Part shown: in pieces, positions 60,105 to 64,000 of the stretch
Layout of the letters: every line of letters begins with the position of its first letter
Position numbering within the stretch: the first letter of the stretch is position 1
NCBI RefSeq assembly: GCF_048007105.1
Contig: NZ_CP180352.1
Location: 1,488,001 to 1,552,000, forward strand
DNA: 64,000 nt
Direction of reading: 5' to 3'
Source: Minwuia sp048007105
GTDB lineage: Bacteria; Pseudomonadota; Alphaproteobacteria; Minwuiales; Minwuiaceae
Notes under the pieces: generated by a model
Database searches by the model: none
Told to the model about the DNA's origin: nothing
The model's input: only the letters and a program-made list of their open reading frames with translations
Translations under genes and position numbers: made by a program

Positions 60105-61535
60105 CTAGTCGGGCGCCTTTCCGGTCCAGGCGGTCCGGTCGATATCCAGATCCGGGAAGTCGTCGGGATTGAATACCGGCCGCTCCACACCTGCCTTCAG
60201 CTGCTCCCGGAAGTCCTTCAGGATGCGCAGGCAGGTCGGCAGCAGCATCATGATGACGATCAGGTTGACCAGCGCGAGCAGGCCCATCGCGGGATCCGAG
60301 AAGAAGAACACCGCCGTCGCGCCCGGCGCCGTCGCGCCCAGGAAGACGATCGCCATCACCACCACCCGCAGGCCGTTCAGCGCCAGCGGATGCTTGGTCA
60401 TCACGCTGAGCGCGTTCTCGCCCAGGTAGTAGTTGTAGATGATCGAGCTGAAGGCGAAGAGCAGGATGATGAAGGTCAGGAAATACTGGGTCCATTCGCC
60501 GAGGTGCGAGACCAGCGACTGCTGGGTCAGCACGATGCCGTCGATGGCCTCGTTGCCCGGCACATAGACATCGCTCAGCAGGATCACCAGCGCCGTGCAG
60601 GTGCAGATGATGATCGTGTCGATGAACACCGAGAAGGACTGGGTGATGCCCTGGCTGACCGGGTGGCGGACGTCGGCGGTCGCGGCCACGTTCGGGGCCG
60701 AGCCGAGGCCGGCCTCATTGGAGAACAGGCCGCGCCTGAGACCGTTGGCAATGGCCGCACCCATGCCGCCGCCGACCGCCTCCTCGAAGCCGAAGGCATT
60801 GGCGAAGATGCTGGCGAAGACGCCCGGAACGTCGCCGATGTTGATCAGGATGACCACGATGGCCATCAGGATGTAGGCGACCGCCATCACCGGGATGACG
60901 ATGTCGGCGACCTTGGCGATGCGGTGGATGCCGCCGAAGACCACGAAGCCGGCGACGATCGTCAACAGGCCACCGGTGATGAAGCGGGAGAGGCCGAGGC
61001 TTTCCTCGGCGGCGCCGGCGACGGTGTTGCCCTGGAAGGCATTGAAGCCGATGGCGAAGGAAGCGATCAGGCAGACCGCGTAGACCACCGCCAGCCAGCG
61101 GTAGTGCTCGCCGAGGCCGTGCAGGATCGAGCGCGCCGGCCCGCCGCGGAAGTCGCCGTTCTCCTGGCGGCGCTTGTAGAGCTGCGCCAGAGAGCATTCG
61201 ACCAGGCTGGTGGCCATGCCGACCAGCGCGATGGCCCACATCCAGAACACCGCGCCGGGGCCGCCCAGCGTGACGGCGACCGCGACACCGGCGATGTTGC
61301 CGCCGCCGACGCGGCCGCCGACCGAGATCAGCAGCGCCTGCCGGGCCGAAATCGCATTGGGATCACCGCTCTGGTTCTTCGATGACAGCACACGGAACAT
61401 CCGGCGGAAGAACTGGATCTGGACGAAGCCGGTCAGCAGTGTGATGGCGACACCGAAGACGACGAGAAGGGGGATCAGGGACCAGCCCCAGGTGAGGTCG
61501 CCGATGATGCCGAAGAAGGATTCAAGCAATGCCAT
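60105..61535 (-). CDS. Alanine/glycine:cation symporter, AGCS family
   Basis: A 476-residue sodium symporter with about 11 membrane helices. Family motifs are SVGGRVGGGNIAGVAVAVTLGGPGAVFWMWAIALVGMATSLVECSLAQLYKRR near the N-terminus and RRGLFSNEAGLGSAPNVAATADVRHPVSQG near residue 255. Members import alanine or glycine with Na+ or H+ (AlsT, DagA, AgcS). It is convergent with the DapA-family gene and divergent from the dehydrogenase gene. Confidence 0.93.
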   Translation of the reverse strand: MALLESFFGIIGDLTWGWSLIPLLVVFGVAITLLTGFVQIQFFRRMFRVLSSKNQSGDPNAISARQALLISVGGRVGGGNIAGVAVAVTLGGPGAVFWMWAIALVGMATSLVECSLAQLYKRRQENGDFRGGPARSILHGLGEHYRWLAVVYAVCLIASFAIGFNAFQGNTVAGAAEESLGLSRFITGGLLTIVAGFVVFGGIHRIAKVADIVIPVMAVAYILMAIVVILINIGDVPGVFASIFANAFGFEEAVGGGMGAAIANGLRRGLFSNEAGLGSAPNVAATADVRHPVSQGITQSFSVFIDTIIICTCTALVILLSDVYVPGNEAIDGIVLTQQSLVSHLGEWTQYFLTFIILLFAFSSIIYNYYLGENALSVMTKHPLALNGLRVVVMAIVFLGATAPGATAVFFFSDPAMGLLALVNLIVIMMLLPTCLRILKDFREQLKAGVERPVFNPDDFPDLDIDRTAWTGKAPD

Positions 61536-61784
61536 GGCACTGTTCCCTTGTTTTGTTGTTCGGCAGGCATGCCCCCGGAAATCGGTCGTTTTCCGGGAGC
61601 TTGCGCCTCATGCTGCACCATCCGTGCTGCAAGTGCGAGAATTATTGCAATCTTGTAAAAGTCGGGGTTGTGCCGCGTGGCCGGCGCGCTGGCGGGCCAT
61701 GCAGACGCAACATCCCGCTGGCCTTGTGCGGTGCAATACGCCATAAACCGCGCAGATTTCCGCGAACCTTATGAAGAGGGACCG

Positions 61785-63485
61785 ATGCCCGACACAGCGC
61801 CGGCGATTGATTCCGCCCCCGAAGAACTGATCCTTTCCGACCTGATGGACCTGACGCTGAAGGCGGTCGATTCCGCCGACCGCTACAAGCAGGTCGCCAT
61901 TTCCTGCGTTGCCGACATGGTGCGCGGCGACGAGGGCCGGATCAATGCCGGCAAGCTGGAGGCGCAGCAGTTCGCCGCCCACGGCCTCGCCTGGATCGCG
62001 ACCTATGTCGAGGCGCTGCGCGAACTGCGCAACTGGGCCGGCCGTCTGGAAGAGGAAGGCAAGCTGGGCGAGCTGGAGCGCCTGATCCTGCAGGCCGGCT
62101 TCGGCGAATATCTCGCCCAGATCGGCAACGGCATCCCGATGAACCAGCAGGAAGTCGTCCGCCCGCAGGATCTGGGCATCCAGATGCGCTCGGTCGAGAA
62201 GTTCGCCATCCGCGCTGTCCGCAAGCTGATCTTCGCCGGCAACACGCCGGCGGTCCGGGCCCGCATCGCGCAGCTGATCGAGGATTCGCTGAGCACCGGC
62301 AATTTCGGCGAGCTGGGTCTGGACGAGACATTCGCCATGATCCGTGACCAGTTCCGCCGCTTCGCCGACGAGAAGGTCGCGCCGCACGCCCACAAGTGGC
62401 ACCTCGACAACGAACTCATCCCGATGGATGTGGTCCGGGAGATGAGCGAGCTCGGCGTCTTCGGCCTGACGGTGCCGGAAGAGTTCGGCGGACTGGGTCT
62501 CGGCAAGATGTCCATGTGCGTGGTCTCCGAGGAACTGTCACGCGGTTATATCGGCGTCGGTTCGCTGGGCACCCGCTCCGAGATCGCGGCCGAACTGCTT
62601 CTGACCGGCGGCACCCAGGAGCAGAAGGAAACCTGGTTGCCGAAGATCTGCTCCGGCGAGATCCTGCCGACCGCGGTCTTCACCGAGCCGAACACGGGCT
62701 CCGACCTCGCCTCGCTGCGCACCCGCGCGGTGAAGGACGGCGATGTCTACAAGATCACCGGCAACAAGACCTGGATCACCCACGCGGCCCGTGCCGATGT
62801 GATGACCCTGCTGGCGCGCACCAATCCGGACGAGCCGGGCTATCGCGGCCTGTCGATGTTCCTGGCCGAAAAGCCCCGCGGCGATGACGGCAACCTGTTC
62901 CCGGCCGAGGGCATGTCCGGCGGCGAGATCGAGGTGCTCGGCTATCGCGGCATGCGCGAATACGAACTGGGCTTCGACGGCTTCGAGGTGAAGGCCGAGA
63001 ACCTGCTCGGCGGCGAGGAAGGCAACGGCTTCAAGCAGCTGATGGCGACCTTCGAGAGCGCCCGCATCCAGACCGCCGCACGTGCCGTCGGCGTCGCCCA
63101 GAACGCGCTGGAGACGGGCATGCGCTACGCCCGCGACCGCCAGCAGTTCGGCAAGTCGATCTACGAGTTCCCGCGTGTGCACGGCAAGGTCGCCTGGGCC
63201 GCCGTCGAGACCATGATGGCGCGCCAGCTGACCTACTATTCCGCCCGCGCCAAGGACGAGGGCCGGCGCTGCGATCTGGAGGCCGGCATGGCGAAGCTGC
63301 TCGGCGCCCGCGTGGCCTGGGCCAATGCTGACAATGCGCTGCAGAGCCATGGCGGCAACGGTTTCGCGCTGGAATACGAGATCAGCCGCATCCTCTGCGA
63401 CGCCCGCATCCTCAACATCTTCGAGGGCGCCGGCGAGATCCAGGCGCAGGTCATCGCCCGCCGCCTGCTCGAAGGCGCGAACTGA
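61785..63485 (+). CDS. mcd: Acyl-CoA dehydrogenase, (2S)-methylsuccinyl-CoA dehydrogenase-like
   Basis: A 566-residue flavoprotein from ATG 61785 with GAAGAGGGA as ribosome site. Residues 1-150 form a helical N-terminal extension (LILSDLMDLTLKAVDSADRYKQVAISCVADMVRG) not seen in ordinary acyl-CoA dehydrogenases. The ACAD core follows: EEFGGLGLGKMSM, FTEPNTGSDLASL, YARDRQQFGKSIYEF, GGNGFALEYEISRILCDARILNIFEGAGEIQAQVIARRLL. The extension and core match Mcd of the ethylmalonyl-CoA pathway, which oxidises (2S)-methylsuccinyl-CoA to mesaconyl-CoA during growth on C2 units. Confidence 0.85.
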   Translation: MPDTAPAIDSAPEELILSDLMDLTLKAVDSADRYKQVAISCVADMVRGDEGRINAGKLEAQQFAAHGLAWIATYVEALRELRNWAGRLEEEGKLGELERLILQAGFGEYLAQIGNGIPMNQQEVVRPQDLGIQMRSVEKFAIRAVRKLIFAGNTPAVRARIAQLIEDSLSTGNFGELGLDETFAMIRDQFRRFADEKVAPHAHKWHLDNELIPMDVVREMSELGVFGLTVPEEFGGLGLGKMSMCVVSEELSRGYIGVGSLGTRSEIAAELLLTGGTQEQKETWLPKICSGEILPTAVFTEPNTGSDLASLRTRAVKDGDVYKITGNKTWITHAARADVMTLLARTNPDEPGYRGLSMFLAEKPRGDDGNLFPAEGMSGGEIEVLGYRGMREYELGFDGFEVKAENLLGGEEGNGFKQLMATFESARIQTAARAVGVAQNALETGMRYARDRQQFGKSIYEFPRVHGKVAWAAVETMMARQLTYYSARAKDEGRRCDLEAGMAKLLGARVAWANADNALQSHGGNGFALEYEISRILCDARILNIFEGAGEIQAQVIARRLLEGAN

Positions 63486-63511
63486 GCGGGGTCATTTGCC
63501 CCTGACCTGTT

Positions 63512-63593
63512 GCCCTCGGGCCTGACCCGAGGGCCTCAGCTCGCCGCCTCTGAGGCGGTCGCGATCTCAGGTCCCCGGGTCAAGCCCGGGGAC
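63512..63593. repeat. Cluster of three GC-rich hairpins
   Basis: Stems are GCCCTCGGG/CCCGAGGGC (63512-63534), CCGCCTC/GAGGCGG (63544-63558), and GTCCCCGGG/CCCGGGGAC (63571-63593). They lie between two convergent genes. The last is a common dispersed alphaproteobacterial repeat as I recall. They may help end transcription of both genes. Confidence 0.65.
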
Positions 63594-63612
63594 GGCAGCT
63601 CTGATCACGTCC

Positions 63613-64000
63613 TCACGGATCGAAGGACGGCCGGCCGTTCAGCGTGTCGACGTCGAAGCCGGCGGTCGTCTTGTAGCGGGCAGCGATGTCCGCCAGTTCG
63701 GCTGGGTCCATCACATCGTGGATGTCCCTGAACCCGTCCGGCGCGCGTTCCTCGACCATCTGCATGCCCTGTTCGGGGCCGTTGCCGCGGTTGGCGAGGA
63801 CGATGGCCGAAGTCGGCGGGCGCCGTTCGGCGTCATAGGCCGCCAGAGCTGCCACCGGGTCCGCATCGCGGGCCAGATGCATCGCCAGCACCCGTGCGTC
63901 GAGGATGGCCTGTGACGCCCCGTTGGAGCCGATCGGGTACATGGCGTGCGCGGCGTCGCCCATCAGCGTCACCCGATCGAAGCTCCAGCGCCCGACCGGA
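63613..64000 (-). CDS. FAD-dependent monooxygenase, C-terminal part only
   Basis: The frame is open at the window's right edge. It starts within RWSFDRVTLMGDAAHAMYPIGSNGASQAILDARVLAMHLA, which contains the GDAAH motif of flavin hydroxylases (p-hydroxybenzoate hydroxylase fold). The end ELADIAARYKTTAGFDVDTLNGRPSFDP closes the protein. The family hydroxylates aromatic rings or similar compounds; no substrate can be inferred. The N-terminal FAD-binding part lies outside. Confidence 0.85.
   Translation of the reverse strand, partial: PVGRWSFDRVTLMGDAAHAMYPIGSNGASQAILDARVLAMHLARDADPVAALAAYDAERRPPTSAIVLANRGNGPEQGMQMVEERAPDGFRDIHDVMDPAELADIAARYKTTAGFDVDTLNGRPSFDP

Overview
The window is GC-rich DNA from an alphaproteobacterium. 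Markers for this are an IscR-led suf operon with a SufT-type protein, a RegB/RegA-type redox pair, an ethylmalonyl-CoA pathway dehydrogenase (Mcd-like), an MttB-like methyltransferase with corrinoid protein and DUF1638, and a YcgN-type protein. No 16S rRNA or ribosomal protein gene is present, so the genus cannot be fixed. Sequence and families were read by eye; no search was run.

Layout. 1-5137: chromosome, with a DnaJ-like gene end, sugar-nucleotide genes (galU, UDP-glucose dehydrogenase, phosphomannomutase) and an OmpA-like lipoprotein. 5356-5432: tRNA-Arg(ACG). 5433-38164: an integrated mobilizable island of about 32.7 kb placed at the 3' end of that tRNA and bounded by a 9-bp direct repeat, GGCGCGCCA (5424-5432 and 38156-38164). 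From left to right the island holds a large serine recombinase, a VirD4/TraG-like coupling protein, an AT-richer stretch with an ankyrin protein and a zinc peptidase, a four-repeat protein, a small resolvase, a membrane protein/peptidase cluster, a cobalamin riboswitch with hupE, a copper operon (CopA, CopB, cupredoxin, DUF411), a Sco/PCuAC/DsbA/DsbB operon, a MerR regulator, a cation transporter, LspA, a TRAP transporter without binding protein, DedA, ArdA, a toxin-antitoxin pair, and relaxase with MobC. No mating-pore genes are seen, so it should depend on a helper element for transfer.

38165-64000: chromosome again, with an O-methyltransferase, PAS histidine kinase, DUF1638/corrinoid/MttB cluster, frameshifted TauD-like dioxygenase, the suf cluster, a PqqD/HprK-related pair (kinase frameshifted), a glycosyltransferase, a degenerate EAL protein, RegB/RegA, LytTR protein, YcgN, DapA-family enzyme, AGCS symporter, Mcd-like dehydrogenase and part of a flavin monooxygenase.

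The main discovery candidate is that the island's recombinase gene spans the attachment site. In the integrated form its last 53 codons come from the antisense strand of tRNA-Arg and flanking DNA. The frame that would follow in the excised circle survives at the other end of the island (38022-38165), and its TGA overlaps the mobC ATG. Excision should therefore restore a different recombinase C-terminus and join recombinase, mobC and relaxase into one coupled operon. A second candidate is a metal regulon: three MerR-type promoters with 19-bp spacers and near-identical dyads precede the Dsb/Sco operon, the methyltransferase/cation-transporter operon, and the TRAP/LspA operon.
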